64,000 nt of DNA, from contig NZ_JABGCJ010000007.1 of assembly GCF_019799965.1 (NCBI RefSeq), positions 124,001-188,000 on the forward strand, given 5' to 3'. Position numbers and translations under genes: made by a program. Source of the stretch: Modestobacter italicus. GTDB taxonomy: Bacteria; Actinomycetota; Actinomycetes; Mycobacteriales; Geodermatophilaceae. Of the stretch, positions 40,435 through 49,309 are shown one piece after another. The first letter of the stretch is position 1, and the number at the start of each line of letters is the position of its first letter. The notes below the pieces were generated by a model. The model did no database searches. It saw only the letters and a list, made by a program, of their open reading frames with translations, and was not told the origin of the DNA.

Positions 40435-40650
40435 TCACCCGATCCGGACGTCGTCCTGGCCGTCGACGGAGACCACGTCACCACGGCGGAGCTGCCGGCC
40501 ACGGCGCTCCTCGGGCTCGCCGTTGACCTGCACCTCCCCCGCGGTGAGCACGTCCTTCACCTGGGCGCCGGTGGGCACGGCGTCGACCAGCTTGAGCAGC
40601 TGGCCGAGCCGGATGGTCTCCTCGCCGGAGCGGAGCTCGATGGTGCGCAC
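40435..40650 (-). CDS. S4-domain RNA-binding protein
   Basis: 71 residues, a single S4 domain: IRLGQLLKLVDAVPTGAQVK, AGEVQVNGEPEERRGRQLRRGD and VSVDG. This is the YbcJ/YlmH-like small S4 group that binds structured RNA, often rRNA or stalled ribosomes. GTG 40650 follows GGGAGG with 9-base spacing. It is read leftward after the MOSC gene with a 19-base gap and may share its transcript. Role untested. Confidence 0.85.
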   Translation of the reverse strand: MRTIELRSGEETIRLGQLLKLVDAVPTGAQVKDVLTAGEVQVNGEPEERRGRQLRRGDVVSVDGQDDVRIG

Positions 40651-40669
40651 GCCGACGATCCTCCCCGCC

Positions 40670-41395
40670 TCACACCGGGCGCAGCACGTCGCCCACCGCG
40701 AGGACCCCCGGCCGGGCGACCAGGGCACCGACCGCCAGCGCACCGCCGCGCTCCCGGTGGACGGTCTTGAGCACCCCGGTGTCCCGGCCGATCCCCCCGG
40801 CCTGCGGCCGGGTGGTCATCACGCAGCGGGGCACCCGGCCGACGACGTCGAGCTCCGCGCTGCCCGCCCCCACCCGGGTGCCGACCAGGTCGTCCTCCCC
40901 CGCACCGGCCAGGACGACGTTGGCCCGGAACCGCCGCCGGTCCCAGCCACCCAGCGTGCCGGTGGACAGCAGGGTCACCCGGGCGTCAGCGTTGTCGTGG
41001 AAGGCGCCGCCGGCTCCGGAGAACGGGTCCCACCGGCCCGCCTCGTCGTCGGGGTCGGCCGGGTCCTCGTACCGCCGCTCACCACCCACCGCCGCTGCCG
41101 GGCGCAGGGCCACCCGCCGCCCGGCCCAGTCGGAGAGGACGTCGTCGTCACTGGTGACCGTGCCGTCGGGCAGCACCACCTCGACCGTCCCGTCGCCCCG
41201 CGAGCGGCCGGCGGCGAACAGCAGCTCGGGCACCCGGCGCGCGGTCAGCCCGAACCCGGTCGTGACGTCGAACAGCGCCCAGCCGCGGTCCCCGGCCACC
41301 CCCTCGGGGCCCAGCTCCGCGCGGTCCAGGCGCTCCCCGAGCAGCGACTTCACCGGGAACCGCCAGACCTCCAGCACCCGCAGCGGCGCCGTCAT
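40670..41395 (-). CDS. MOSC-domain protein
   Basis: 241 residues. N-terminal beta-barrel (VLEVWRFPVKSLLGERL, typical MOSC_N) and the MOSC core with FRANVVLAG and VPRCVMTTRP, whose Cys is the conserved sulfur/molybdenum-cofactor-linked residue, ending GVLAVGDVLRPV. The family includes mARC-like reductases and sulfur carriers. It lies 11 bases after the aldose epimerase gene on the same strand and is probably co-transcribed with it. No partner reductase present. Confidence 0.85.
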   Translation of the reverse strand: MTAPLRVLEVWRFPVKSLLGERLDRAELGPEGVAGDRGWALFDVTTGFGLTARRVPELLFAAGRSRGDGTVEVVLPDGTVTSDDDVLSDWAGRRVALRPAAAVGGERRYEDPADPDDEAGRWDPFSGAGGAFHDNADARVTLLSTGTLGGWDRRRFRANVVLAGAGEDDLVGTRVGAGSAELDVVGRVPRCVMTTRPQAGGIGRDTGVLKTVHRERGGALAVGALVARPGVLAVGDVLRPV

Positions 41396-41405
41396 GCCCG
41401 GCTGC

Positions 41406-42341
41406 TCACTTCGGCGTCCACCCCAGGGTCCACGTGCCCGACCAGGTCTCCCCCGGTGCGAGCACGAGCAGGTCGACCCCGTCGGCCAGGGCGTTCGCCG
41501 GGCAGGTCATCGGCTCGACGGCCACACTGCGCCGTCGCTGGTCGGCCGGGAGCGTGTCGCCGGTGTAGACCTGCAGCCAGGTCCAGGCCCCGTCCACGGC
41601 GACCTCCACGGCGCCGGCCGGACCGCTGAGCCGGGTGCGCGCCCACCCGTCGTCGTCCCGGACGAGGTCGGTCACCGCGGTGTCGATCGCCTGCTCCCCC
41701 ACCCGGCCGATCGCGCCGTCGAACGGCCGCCGCTCCCCGGTCGGGAGGCCGCCCTCCAGCACCAGCGACGTCCGGGCGGGGACGGTCAGCTCGGCGGCGG
41801 ACACGTCCCCGGGGGCGTCGGCTCCGACGTGGAAGTACGGGTGCATGCCCGCGCCGAACGGCGCGTCCTCGTGCCCGGCGTTGCGCACCCGCACCGTCAC
41901 GGTGAGCCGGTCGGCCGTGAGGGCGTAGTCGATCGCGGCGGCCAGCCGGAACGGCCAGCCGGTGCGCGGCTCGATCGTCGTCCCGACCGTCACGGCGTCC
42001 GCCTCCTGCGCCAGCACCTGCCAGGGCTGAGCGGTGACCAGACCGTGGACGGCGTTGGGCGACCCGGCGCTCACCACGTCGAGCTGGAGGTCCCGCCCCC
42101 GCCACGACCAGCGCCCGCCCCGCAGCCGGTTGGGCCAGGGGAGCAGCACGCCACCCCTCCGTCCGGCCGGCACGGTCCCGGCGGGGTACCCGTCGAGCAC
42201 GTGCCAGTCGCCGACCACGAGCTCGCGCAGCGCGCCGCCGCGCAGGTCGACCGCCAGCCGGGCGTCGCCGGCGGTGAGCTCGGCGTCCAACGGCTCGGTC
42301 CGGGGCCAGAGCTGGTCGGCGGGCGGGTGGTCGAGTGCCAT
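41406..42341 (-). CDS. Aldose 1-epimerase family protein
   Basis: 311 residues, galactose-mutarotase-like beta-sandwich. LLPWPNRLRGGRWSW, the His of NAVHGLV, GMHPYFHV, and the Glu in VAVEPMTCPANAL are the family's binding and catalytic residues. It interconverts anomers of aldoses or hexose phosphates. ATG 42341 follows AGGAGGACC. A parS-like site lies 54 bases upstream. It leads a leftward unit with MOSC and S4 genes. Confidence 0.9.
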   Translation of the reverse strand: MALDHPPADQLWPRTEPLDAELTAGDARLAVDLRGGALRELVVGDWHVLDGYPAGTVPAGRRGGVLLPWPNRLRGGRWSWRGRDLQLDVVSAGSPNAVHGLVTAQPWQVLAQEADAVTVGTTIEPRTGWPFRLAAAIDYALTADRLTVTVRVRNAGHEDAPFGAGMHPYFHVGADAPGDVSAAELTVPARTSLVLEGGLPTGERRPFDGAIGRVGEQAIDTAVTDLVRDDDGWARTRLSGPAGAVEVAVDGAWTWLQVYTGDTLPADQRRRSVAVEPMTCPANALADGVDLLVLAPGETWSGTWTLGWTPK

Positions 42342-42394
42342 GCGGTCCTCCTGGATCGGCGTCCCGGACAGCTCACCACAGGATGCGACCGGCT

Positions 42395-42408
42395 GTTCCA
42401 CGTGGAAC
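42395..42408. other. parS-like ParB-binding site 3
   Basis: Third perfect copy of the core GTTCCACGTGGAAC, intergenic between the divergent aldose epimerase and DUF1707 genes. Flanking bases break the symmetry beyond 14 bases. Confidence 0.8.
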
Positions 42409-42510
42409 CCGGGCGACCTCCGTCAGCCGGGACTCGTGACAGACGTCAGTGGCCTCCGGCAGCCCTCCCTCGACAGACTGGACGGGACGCCGGACCCCGA
42501 GGAGACCGCG

Positions 42511-42984
42511 ATGCCCGAGCCCCACCTGCGCGCCGCCGACGCCGACCGGTCCGCGGTCGCCGACGTCCTGGGCGTGCACATGTCAGCCGGCCGGCTGACC
42601 GTCGAGGAGTACGACGACCGGCTGGCGCGCGCCTGGTCGGCCCGCACCTACGGCGAGCTGGCCGAGCTGACCACCGACCTGCCGGCCGTTCCGGCCAGGA
42701 CCGCCGAGCAGCCGGCCTCGACCCCGGCGGCCGGCAGCCCCTGGTGGGGGCACGGCTGGTACGGCAGCTGCGGGCCGCGGGCCGGCACTCCGTCGCTGCG
42801 GGCCGCCTGGGCCAGCTGGGCGACGACCGCGCTGATCGTCATCGGCATCTGGGTGATGTCGATGATCGGCACCCAGGACTGGCTGTACCCCTGGCCGGTC
42901 TGGGTGATCGGCCCCTGGGGCGCCGTCCTGCTCGTGCAGACCCTGGGCGCCCGGGGGGACGACCGCCGGTCGCTGCCCAGCTGA
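42511..42984 (+). CDS. DUF1707 two-helix membrane protein
   Basis: 157 residues. The N-terminal 53 residues (LRAADADRSAVADVLGVHMS, then GRLTVEEYDDRLARAWSART) are the DUF1707 module, a SHOCT-like helical domain common in actinobacteria. After a Pro/Ala linker come two hydrophobic helices (WATTALIVIGIWVMSMIG, WVIGPWGAVLLVQTLG). ATG 42511 follows GAGGAGACCGCG. Role unknown; members often sit in membrane-signalling loci. Confidence 0.82.
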   Translation: MPEPHLRAADADRSAVADVLGVHMSAGRLTVEEYDDRLARAWSARTYGELAELTTDLPAVPARTAEQPASTPAAGSPWWGHGWYGSCGPRAGTPSLRAAWASWATTALIVIGIWVMSMIGTQDWLYPWPVWVIGPWGAVLLVQTLGARGDDRRSLPS

Positions 42985-43041
42985 CGCCCGACCCGCGCCG
43001 ACGCCCGTGAACCGGATCGCCGCGCGCGGCCATGAAGGGGT

Positions 43042-43740
43042 GTGACGAGCCCACCCTCCGCTGCTGGAACATCACCACCCGTGTCCGGCCTCCGCGTGCA
43101 CGCCGCCGCGCGCCGGTCCCCCGACCCCGTGCCGGACCCGGCGTTCCTGCGGGCCCTCCCCTCGGCGCTGCCGACGGACACCGAGCTGATCACCCGGTCG
43201 GTGACCGACCCGGGGCAGTTCACCGATCTGTTCGACCGGCACGCCACCGCCGTCCACCGCTACCTCGGCCGCCGGGTGGGCGACCTCGCCGACGACCTGC
43301 TCAGCGAGACGTTCCTGATCGCCTTCCGCCGCCGCGCGGCCTACCGCCCTGACCACGTGGAGGCCCGGCCCTGGCTGCTGGGCATCGCCACCCACGTCGT
43401 GCACGGGCACCAGCGTGCCGAGCGACGCCGCTACCGGGTGCTGGCAAAGGCGGCCGGGCAGCCGGAGGAGCACGGCGCCGACCCCGCCGACGCGACCGAC
43501 CGGCTCGACGCCCAGGCGTTGCGCGGTCCACTGGCCGCTGCTCTGGCCGCACTGAAGCCCCGGGACCGGGACGCGCTGCTCCTGCTCGCCTGGGGCGACC
43601 TCACCTACGAGGAGATCGCCGCCGTCCTCGACGTCCCGGTCGGCACCGTCCGCTCCCGGTTGCACCGTGCCCGCCGACAGACCCGCGCCGCCCTCGGGGA
43701 CACCTCCCCGCTCCACGACACCTCGGAGGAGACCCGATGA
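43042..43740 (+). CDS. ECF-like sigma-70 family sigma factor
   Basis: 232 residues. Region 2 (LFDRHATAVHRYLGRRVGDL, then LLSETFLIAFRRR) and region 4 (LKPRDRDALLLLAWGDLTYE, then VLDVPVGTVRSRLHRARR) are clear, with a 40-residue N-terminal extension. ECF sigma factors direct RNA polymerase to stress promoters and are held by an adjacent anti-sigma protein. GTG 43042 follows AAGGGG; GTG 43081 is an alternative. The stop overlaps the next gene by 4 bases (ATGA), marking the partner. Confidence 0.88.
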   Translation: MTSPPSAAGTSPPVSGLRVHAAARRSPDPVPDPAFLRALPSALPTDTELITRSVTDPGQFTDLFDRHATAVHRYLGRRVGDLADDLLSETFLIAFRRRAAYRPDHVEARPWLLGIATHVVHGHQRAERRRYRVLAKAAGQPEEHGADPADATDRLDAQALRGPLAAALAALKPRDRDALLLLAWGDLTYEEIAAVLDVPVGTVRSRLHRARRQTRAALGDTSPLHDTSEETR

Positions 43741-44786
43741 ACGAGCTCACCGCACTCCGTGAGGCCGGGCCCGAGGCCCCGGCCCTGTCCTCCGCCGCAC
43801 GCTCGGCCGCCCGCGCCGCCCTGCTGACGGAGATCACCGGACCCGACCCGGTCCGCCGTCGGCGCCCGAGCCGGCGGACGACACTGCGACTGGGCGCCGC
43901 GGGTGTCGCCGTCGCGGCAGCCTGGACTGCGGCCGTCGTCATCGCCGCCCCCGACGGCCCGGGCACACCGGCCGGCAGCGTCACGCTCGTCGACTTCGCC
44001 ATGCCCACCTTCCCCCTGTCCCTAGACCCGGTGCCCGACGGCCTGCGACCGGCGTTCGACGGGTACGGCGACGGCGCCACCATCGCCGGCTACGACGACC
44101 CGGCCGGAGAGGACGGCTTCACGGTGTACGTCGACGACGACGAGCCGCAGCAGCGACCGGACGACGCTGCGGAGAACGAGGTGTCCGCCACCGAGGAGGT
44201 CACCGTCGACGGTGAGGGCGCCGAGCTGGTGCGGTACTCCCGTGACTGGTGCGTCGGCGACTCGCCGGGCGAGGACTGCAGCCGGCGCTCGTACACGTGG
44301 CTGACCTGGGAACGGGCCCACGACCAGTGGGTGACGATCGACGCGTACGGCCGCTACGCCAGCCGCGAGCGGGTGCTGGAGATCGCCGCGTCGATGGTCG
44401 ACCGACCGCAGCCGGCCACCCTCGACATCGGGCTGGCCCCGGCCGGCTGGTCGGTGCGGGCCTTCAAGATGGGCCGGGTGCTGACGCTGGTCAACGACGC
44501 CTACGAGCAGCAGGAGATCACCGTGCACGTCCCGCTGCCGCAGGACGTCGTCCCGGCCGACCAGGTGCTCAGCAGCACCATGGGGGCGATCGGCCCGCAG
44601 CTGGACGTGACCGTGCACGGTCGGCCGGCCCAGTTGGTCCTGGTCGACACCGGGTACCTGGATCAGCGCGGCTGGTACCTGCAAGCGCAGTTCACCGACG
44701 GGACCACGTTCGTCCTGCAGGTGCCCGACGCGTTCACCCAGGAGCAGGTGCTCGAGTTCGCCGAGCAGGTGACGCACAACCCCTGA
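43737..44786 (+). CDS. Membrane protein encoded with the sigma factor
   Basis: 349 residues. An N-terminal polar 50 residues (MNELTALREAGPEAPALSSA), one membrane helix (TTLRLGAAGVAVAAAWTAAV, about 48-70) and a long exported domain with two Cys (RDWCVGDSPGEDCSR). The N-terminus resembles the CU044_5270-type proteins that follow sigma factor genes in actinomycetes. It is translationally coupled to the sigma gene, so it is likely the anti-sigma factor or a co-regulated surface protein. No zinc HXXXCXXC motif is visible, so it is not a classic ZAS anti-sigma. Confidence 0.72.
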   Translation: MNELTALREAGPEAPALSSAARSAARAALLTEITGPDPVRRRRPSRRTTLRLGAAGVAVAAAWTAAVVIAAPDGPGTPAGSVTLVDFAMPTFPLSLDPVPDGLRPAFDGYGDGATIAGYDDPAGEDGFTVYVDDDEPQQRPDDAAENEVSATEEVTVDGEGAELVRYSRDWCVGDSPGEDCSRRSYTWLTWERAHDQWVTIDAYGRYASRERVLEIAASMVDRPQPATLDIGLAPAGWSVRAFKMGRVLTLVNDAYEQQEITVHVPLPQDVVPADQVLSSTMGAIGPQLDVTVHGRPAQLVLVDTGYLDQRGWYLQAQFTDGTTFVLQVPDAFTQEQVLEFAEQVTHNP

Positions 44787-44793
44787 GGAACGA

Positions 44794-44828
44794 CGAAGGC
44801 CCCCTCCCGGATCGGGAGGGGGCCTTCG
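44794..44828 (+). terminator. Rho-independent terminator
   Basis: Stem CGAAGGCCCCCTCCCG paired with CGGGAGGGGGCCTTCG over a very short loop, just after the sigma-linked gene. No long T tract follows, as usual in GC-rich actinobacteria. It also sits next to the 3' end of the convergent tRNA-Leu. Confidence 0.85.
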
Positions 44829-44834
44829 TGCCGG

Positions 44835-44917
44835 TGGGCAAGGGGGGAGTTGAACCCCCACGTCCTCTCGGACACACGGACCTGAACCGTGCGCGTCTGC
44901 CATTCCGCCACTTGCCC
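44835..44917 (-). tRNA. tRNA-Leu (CAG)
   Basis: 83-base class II tRNA. Acceptor GGGCAAG pairs with CTTGCCC; the D-arm is GTGGCGGAATGGCAGACGC, the anticodon loop TTCAGGT carries CAG, a variable arm is present and the T-arm GGGGGTTCAACTCCCCC is intact. CCA is not encoded. In related genomes a tRNA-Leu also borders the fhaA end of this block. Confidence 0.93.
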
Positions 44918-45153
44918 TGGCGAGGAAGAACAGTAGCAGCCATCCGGGGCACCTCCGCCGCCCACCCCCGGGCGCGCGCCGCACGGCACCCTCCCGGCGT
45001 TCCCGCGCCCGCGCTGGTAGACAGGTGCGGCGACGCGGCACGGACGAGATCGTCCGGGGCGTCCTGCGCTCGCCGACCGGTCCGACGACCCTCCCCCGGT
45101 TACGATCAGCGCTCAGGTGCAGTGGGAGGTCAGCCGAACGCGAGGGAGCGACT

Positions 45154-45948
45154 GTGGGTGTGCTGCAGCGCTTCGAGCGACGCCTCGAGGGCATGGTCGG
45201 GCTGGCGTTCGCCCGCGTCTTCAAGGGCAAGGTGCACCCCGCCGAGATCGCCCACGCCCTGCAACGCGAGGCCGACGAGCAGCGCTCCGTCCTCGGCGGC
45301 GGGCGGGTGCTGGCACCCAACGTCTACGTGGTGACCCTGGGCCCCACCGACTACGACAACCTCGCCGAGTGGTCCGAGCAGCTGGCCGGTGAGCTGGCCG
45401 ACATGGTCGCCGAGCACGTCGAGGGCGAGGGCTACCAGACCTTCGGTGACATCGAGGTCCGGCTGGAGCGCGACGACGAGCTGCGCACCGGCGTCTTCGA
45501 GGTCGCCTCGCACGTCGGCGACAGCGCCACCCCCCACCGACAGGACCTCGGCGCCCCGCCGGTGCCACCGCCCGGGCTCCCCCCGCTCCCGCCGCTCCGC
45601 GCCGGCGCCACCGACACCGGCGCCCAGGAGCCGCTCGCGGTCGGCCGCGCCGGCCAGCGGGTCAGCCACGTCCTGGTCGTCGACGGGCCGGGCACCAAGC
45701 ACGTGCTCGAGCAGGGCAGCAACGTGCTCGGCCGGGGCACCGAGGCCGACGTGCGGCTCCCGGACACCGGGGTGAGCCGCAAGCACGCCGACGTCCAGCT
45801 CTCCGGCAGCACCGTCACCGTCGAGGACCTCGGCTCCACCAACGGCACACTGGTCAACGGCCGGCGGGTCGGGCGCCAGGAGCTCGCCGACGGCGACGTC
45901 CTGCGGATCGGCCACTCCGTGCTGGTCTACCGGCAGGACGGCGCGTGA
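45154..45948 (+). CDS. fhaA: FhaA (DUF3662 and FHA domain) signalling protein
   Basis: 264 residues. Residues 1-115 are the DUF3662 domain (MGVLQRFERRLEGMVGLAFA, then PAEIAHALQREADEQ), a Pro-rich linker follows, and residues 185-260 are an FHA domain (NVLGRGTEADVRLPDTGVSR, then DLGSTNGTLVNGR) that reads phosphothreonine. In mycobacteria FhaA binds phosphorylated targets of PknB, including lipid-II flippase regulator MviN. GTG 45154 follows GAGGGAGCG. It starts the 7-gene unit fhaA-fhaB-pstP-rodA-pbpA-pknA-pknB. Confidence 0.93.
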   Translation: MGVLQRFERRLEGMVGLAFARVFKGKVHPAEIAHALQREADEQRSVLGGGRVLAPNVYVVTLGPTDYDNLAEWSEQLAGELADMVAEHVEGEGYQTFGDIEVRLERDDELRTGVFEVASHVGDSATPHRQDLGAPPVPPPGLPPLPPLRAGATDTGAQEPLAVGRAGQRVSHVLVVDGPGTKHVLEQGSNVLGRGTEADVRLPDTGVSRKHADVQLSGSTVTVEDLGSTNGTLVNGRRVGRQELADGDVLRIGHSVLVYRQDGA

Positions 45949-46000
45949 CCGTGCCCCCGGGCCCGGCCCCGGCGACGCCCTCTGCCGCGGAGGTGACGCC

Positions 46001-46462
46001 ATGACCTCGGAGATCGTGCTGCAGGCGTTCCGGTTCGGCTTCCTGGCGTTGCTGTGGCTGTTCATATTCGCCGCGTTCCGCGTCGTCCGGGCCGACCTCT
46101 TCGGCGGCCGGCCGGGCCGGGTGGCCTCCGTGCCGCCCCGGGCCGCGGTCGGGCGCAAGCGCGGGTCCCGCGGGCCCCGGCACCTGGTGGTCACCGCCGG
46201 GCCGCTGTCGGGCACCCGGATCACCCTCGGCGAGCAGGCGATCCTGGTCGGCCGCGCCGACGACTCGACCCTGGTGCTCACCGACGACTTCGCCTCCTCC
46301 CGGCACGCCCGGCTCACCAACCGCGGCGGCCAGTGGTACGTCGAGGACCTCGGCTCCACCAACGGCACCTACCTCGACCAGCAGCGGGTGCAGGGGCCGC
46401 TGCTGGTCGGCACCGGCCAGCCGATCCGCATCGGGCAGACCGTCCTGGAGCTCCGTTCATGA
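46001..46462 (+). CDS. fhaB: FhaB (FipA-like) membrane FHA protein
   Basis: 153 residues. One N-terminal membrane helix (FRFGFLALLWLFIFAAFRVV), a short basic linker, and a C-terminal FHA domain (ILVGRADDSTLVLTDDFASS, then DLGSTNGTYLD). Binds phosphothreonine on cell-division partners; in mycobacteria FipA is phosphorylated by PknB and bridges FtsZ and FtsQ. ATG 46001 follows GGAGGTGACGCC. The stop overlaps pstP (ATGA). Confidence 0.92.
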   Translation: MTSEIVLQAFRFGFLALLWLFIFAAFRVVRADLFGGRPGRVASVPPRAAVGRKRGSRGPRHLVVTAGPLSGTRITLGEQAILVGRADDSTLVLTDDFASSRHARLTNRGGQWYVEDLGSTNGTYLDQQRVQGPLLVGTGQPIRIGQTVLELRS

Positions 46463-47874
46463 GCCTGGTCCTCCGCTACGCGGCCCGCTCCGACCGCGGG
46501 CTCATCCGCGGCACCAACCAGGACTCGGTCTACGCCGGGCCCCGGCTGCTGGCCGTCGCGGACGGCATGGGCGGGCACGCGGCCGGCGACGTCGCCAGCA
46601 AGGTGGTCATCGCCGCGCTGGAGCACCTGGACGACGACGCCCCCTCCGGCGACCTGCTGCAGTCGATGCGCCAGGCGGTCTTCGACGGCAGCGAGCACCT
46701 GCGCGAGGTGATCCGGGAGTCCCCGCAGCTGGAGGGCATGGGCACCACGCTCACCGCCGTCCTGTTCGCCGGTGGTCGGCTGGGGCTGTGCCACGTCGGC
46801 GACTCCCGCGCCTACCTGCTGCGCGACGGCGAGCTGCACCAGATCACCCACGACGACACCTTCGTGCAGACGCTCATCGACGACGGCCGGATCACCGAGG
46901 AGGAGGCGAACAGCCACCCGCAGCGCTCGCTGCTGCTGCGCGCCCTCAACGGCCAGGACGTCGAGCCCGACCTGTCGATGCGCGAGGCCCGCGCCGGCGA
47001 CCGCTACATGCTCTGCTCCGACGGGCTGTCCGGGGTGGTCAGCCACGAGACGCTCTCCCAGGCGATGCGCGACCCCGACCCGCAGGCCACCGCCGACCGG
47101 CTGATCGAGCTGGCGCTGCGCAGTGGCGGGCCGGACAACATCACCTGCATCGTCGCCGACGTCGTCGAGGACGACGGCCGGGGCGCCCTGCTCGACCCGG
47201 TGGTCGACGGCGCGGCCGGAGACAACGTCGGGCAGCGCGAGGTCGACCGCCGCTCGGCCGCCGGCCGGGCGGCGCTCGCCGACCCGCAGGCTTCCTCGGC
47301 GGCGTCGGCGCAGGCCACCACGTCACCCCCGCCCCGGCGGCGGCGTCCGCTGCGCACCGCGCTGGTCGCGCTGGCCGCGGTCGCCGTGCTGGGGGCGGCC
47401 ACCATCGGCGGCTACCTGTTCGTGATGGACCACTGGTTCGTCGGGGTGTCCGAGACCGACGACGGTGACGAGGTCGGCGTGTTCCGCGGCCTGAACGCCT
47501 CGCTGGTCGGCCTGGAGCTGTACCGGCTCGAGGAGTCGACCGGGATCACCACCACCGACCTGACCCAGGCCGCGCGCAGCCGGGTCACCGACGGGATCGC
47601 CGCCGACGACCGGGCCGACGCCGACCGCATCCTGGACAACCTCCGTGGCCAGCGGCTGCCGCCGTGCCGCACCGCCACGAGCTCGACCACCAGCGCGAGC
47701 AGCCCGGCGACCAGCTCGCCCGCCGGCGTCCCCGCCGCGACGACCGCCGCCGACCCCGGCGCCCCCGTCACCTCGGCGGCGCCCACCGAGACCGGGACCA
47801 CCACCGCCTCCGCGACGGGCACCGCTCGGTCCCGTTCCGGTGAGCCGGGGGTGGACTGCCGGGAGGCCGACTAG
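46459..47874 (+). CDS. pstP: PstP, PP2C-type Ser/Thr phosphatase
   Basis: 471 residues. PP2C domain (about 1-240): RGLIRGTNQDSVYAGPRLL, VADGMGGHAAGD, CHVGDSRAYLL, CSDGLSGVV and GGPDNITCIVADV give all metal ligands. A juxtamembrane Arg/Pro region, a helix at about 298-320 (LVALAAVAVLGAATIGGYLFV) and an outer Ser/Thr-rich tail follow. It dephosphorylates PknA, PknB and their targets. Coupled to fhaB by a 4-base overlap. The outer tail is Thr/Ser/Ala-rich and longer than in many homologues. Confidence 0.93.
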   Translation: MSLVLRYAARSDRGLIRGTNQDSVYAGPRLLAVADGMGGHAAGDVASKVVIAALEHLDDDAPSGDLLQSMRQAVFDGSEHLREVIRESPQLEGMGTTLTAVLFAGGRLGLCHVGDSRAYLLRDGELHQITHDDTFVQTLIDDGRITEEEANSHPQRSLLLRALNGQDVEPDLSMREARAGDRYMLCSDGLSGVVSHETLSQAMRDPDPQATADRLIELALRSGGPDNITCIVADVVEDDGRGALLDPVVDGAAGDNVGQREVDRRSAAGRAALADPQASSAASAQATTSPPPRRRRPLRTALVALAAVAVLGAATIGGYLFVMDHWFVGVSETDDGDEVGVFRGLNASLVGLELYRLEESTGITTTDLTQAARSRVTDGIAADDRADADRILDNLRGQRLPPCRTATSSTTSASSPATSSPAGVPAATTAADPGAPVTSAAPTETGTTTASATGTARSRSGEPGVDCREAD

Positions 47875-47890
47875 TGGCTGGGCGGAGCCG

Positions 47891-49309
47891 GTGACCGGCC
47901 CCGGGACCGACCCCCGCGCCGCGACGGCCGGCAGCCCACCCCCGCCGACCCGGCGGGGCACCGAGCTGCTGCTGCTCGGGTTCGCGGTGGTGATCACCCT
48001 GGTCGCCCAGTCCATCGTCGACCTCACCATGACCGGGTCGCTGACCACCGAGCTGGCCACCTTCGGCACCTGGTTCGCCGGCCTGTGGCTGGTCGCCCAC
48101 CTCGTCGTCCGCCGGCTGGCCCCTTACGCCGACCCGCTGCTGCTGCCGTGCATCGCCGTGCTGTCCGGGCTGGGCCTGGTGATGATCCACCGGCTGGACC
48201 TCTCCGGGAACACGGTGGGGGCCAGCGCCACCGGCGAGGACGCCCCGGTCCAGCTGCTGTGGGCCACGGTCGGCCTGGTGCTGTTCATCGCCGTGCTGCT
48301 CGTCGTCCGGGACCACCGGGTGCTGGCCCGGTTCGCCTACACCCTGGCCCTGGTCGGCCTGGTGCTGCTGGCGATCCCCGCGGTGCTGCCCGCCTCGATC
48401 TCGGAGGTCTACGGCGCCAAGCTGTGGATCCGCGTCGCCGGCTTCTCCATCCAGCCGGGTGAGTTCGCCAAGATCTGCCTGATCGTCTTCTTCGCCGCCT
48501 ACCTGGTGGACAAGCGCGACGTCCTGGCCCTGGCCAGCCGCAAGGTGGCCGGGCTGGAGCTGCCGCGCGGCCGCGACCTCGGCCCGGTGCTGCTGGCCTG
48601 GGTGGCCTCGATCCTGGTGCTGGTCTTCGAGCGTGACCTGGGCAGCTCACTGCTGCTGTTCGGCATCTTCGTGGTGATGATCTACATCGCCACCGAGCGG
48701 GCGTCCTGGCTGTTCATCGGCCTGCTGCTGTTCGCCGGCGGGGCGTTCATCGCTTACCAGGCCTTCGGCCACGTGCGGGTCCGGGTGGACACCTGGCTCG
48801 ACCCGTTCGCCTACGCCGACGAGGGCGGCTACCAGATCGTCCAGTCGCTGTTCAGCCTCGGCACCGGTGGCCTGTTCGGGGCCGGTCTCGGGGGCGGCCG
48901 GCCGGACCAGGTGCCGGTGGCCAAGAGCGACTTCATCGCCGCCGCGATCGGTGAGGAGCTCGGGCTCTTCGGTCTGGTCGCCATGATCGTCATCTACCTG
49001 GTGCTGGTCGAGCGCGGGCTGCGCACGTCCCTGGTCGTCCGGGACGGCTTCGGCAAGCTGCTCGCCGCCGGGCTGGCCTTCGCGGTGGCCTGGCAGGTCT
49101 TCGTCGTCCTCGGCGGCGTGACCGGCCTGCTGCCGCTCACCGGCCTCACCACCCCGTTCGTCGCCTACGGAGGCTCCTCGCTGGTCGCCAACTTCGGCCT
49201 GGTCGCGCTGCTGGTGCGGATCAGCGACGCCGCCCGGCGCCCGGCCGCACCGCCGGCCCCGACGCCGGCGAAGCTGACCGACGCCCCCACCGAGGTGGTG
49301 GGGCCGTGA
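47891..49309 (+). CDS. rodA: RodA/FtsW-family peptidoglycan polymerase
   Basis: 472 residues with about ten to twelve membrane helices. FERDLGSSLLLFGIF and VAKSDFIAAAIGEELGL are the SEDS signatures that include the catalytic Asp. It polymerises lipid II into glycan strands with its class B PBP partner encoded next door. GTG 47891 (VTGPGTDPRA) is the first in-frame start after the pstP stop, with GGCGGAG upstream. The gene ends in a GTGA overlap with pbpA. Confidence 0.92.
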   Translation: MTGPGTDPRAATAGSPPPPTRRGTELLLLGFAVVITLVAQSIVDLTMTGSLTTELATFGTWFAGLWLVAHLVVRRLAPYADPLLLPCIAVLSGLGLVMIHRLDLSGNTVGASATGEDAPVQLLWATVGLVLFIAVLLVVRDHRVLARFAYTLALVGLVLLAIPAVLPASISEVYGAKLWIRVAGFSIQPGEFAKICLIVFFAAYLVDKRDVLALASRKVAGLELPRGRDLGPVLLAWVASILVLVFERDLGSSLLLFGIFVVMIYIATERASWLFIGLLLFAGGAFIAYQAFGHVRVRVDTWLDPFAYADEGGYQIVQSLFSLGTGGLFGAGLGGGRPDQVPVAKSDFIAAAIGEELGLFGLVAMIVIYLVLVERGLRTSLVVRDGFGKLLAAGLAFAVAWQVFVVLGGVTGLLPLTGLTTPFVAYGGSSLVANFGLVALLVRISDAARRPAAPPAPTPAKLTDAPTEVVGP

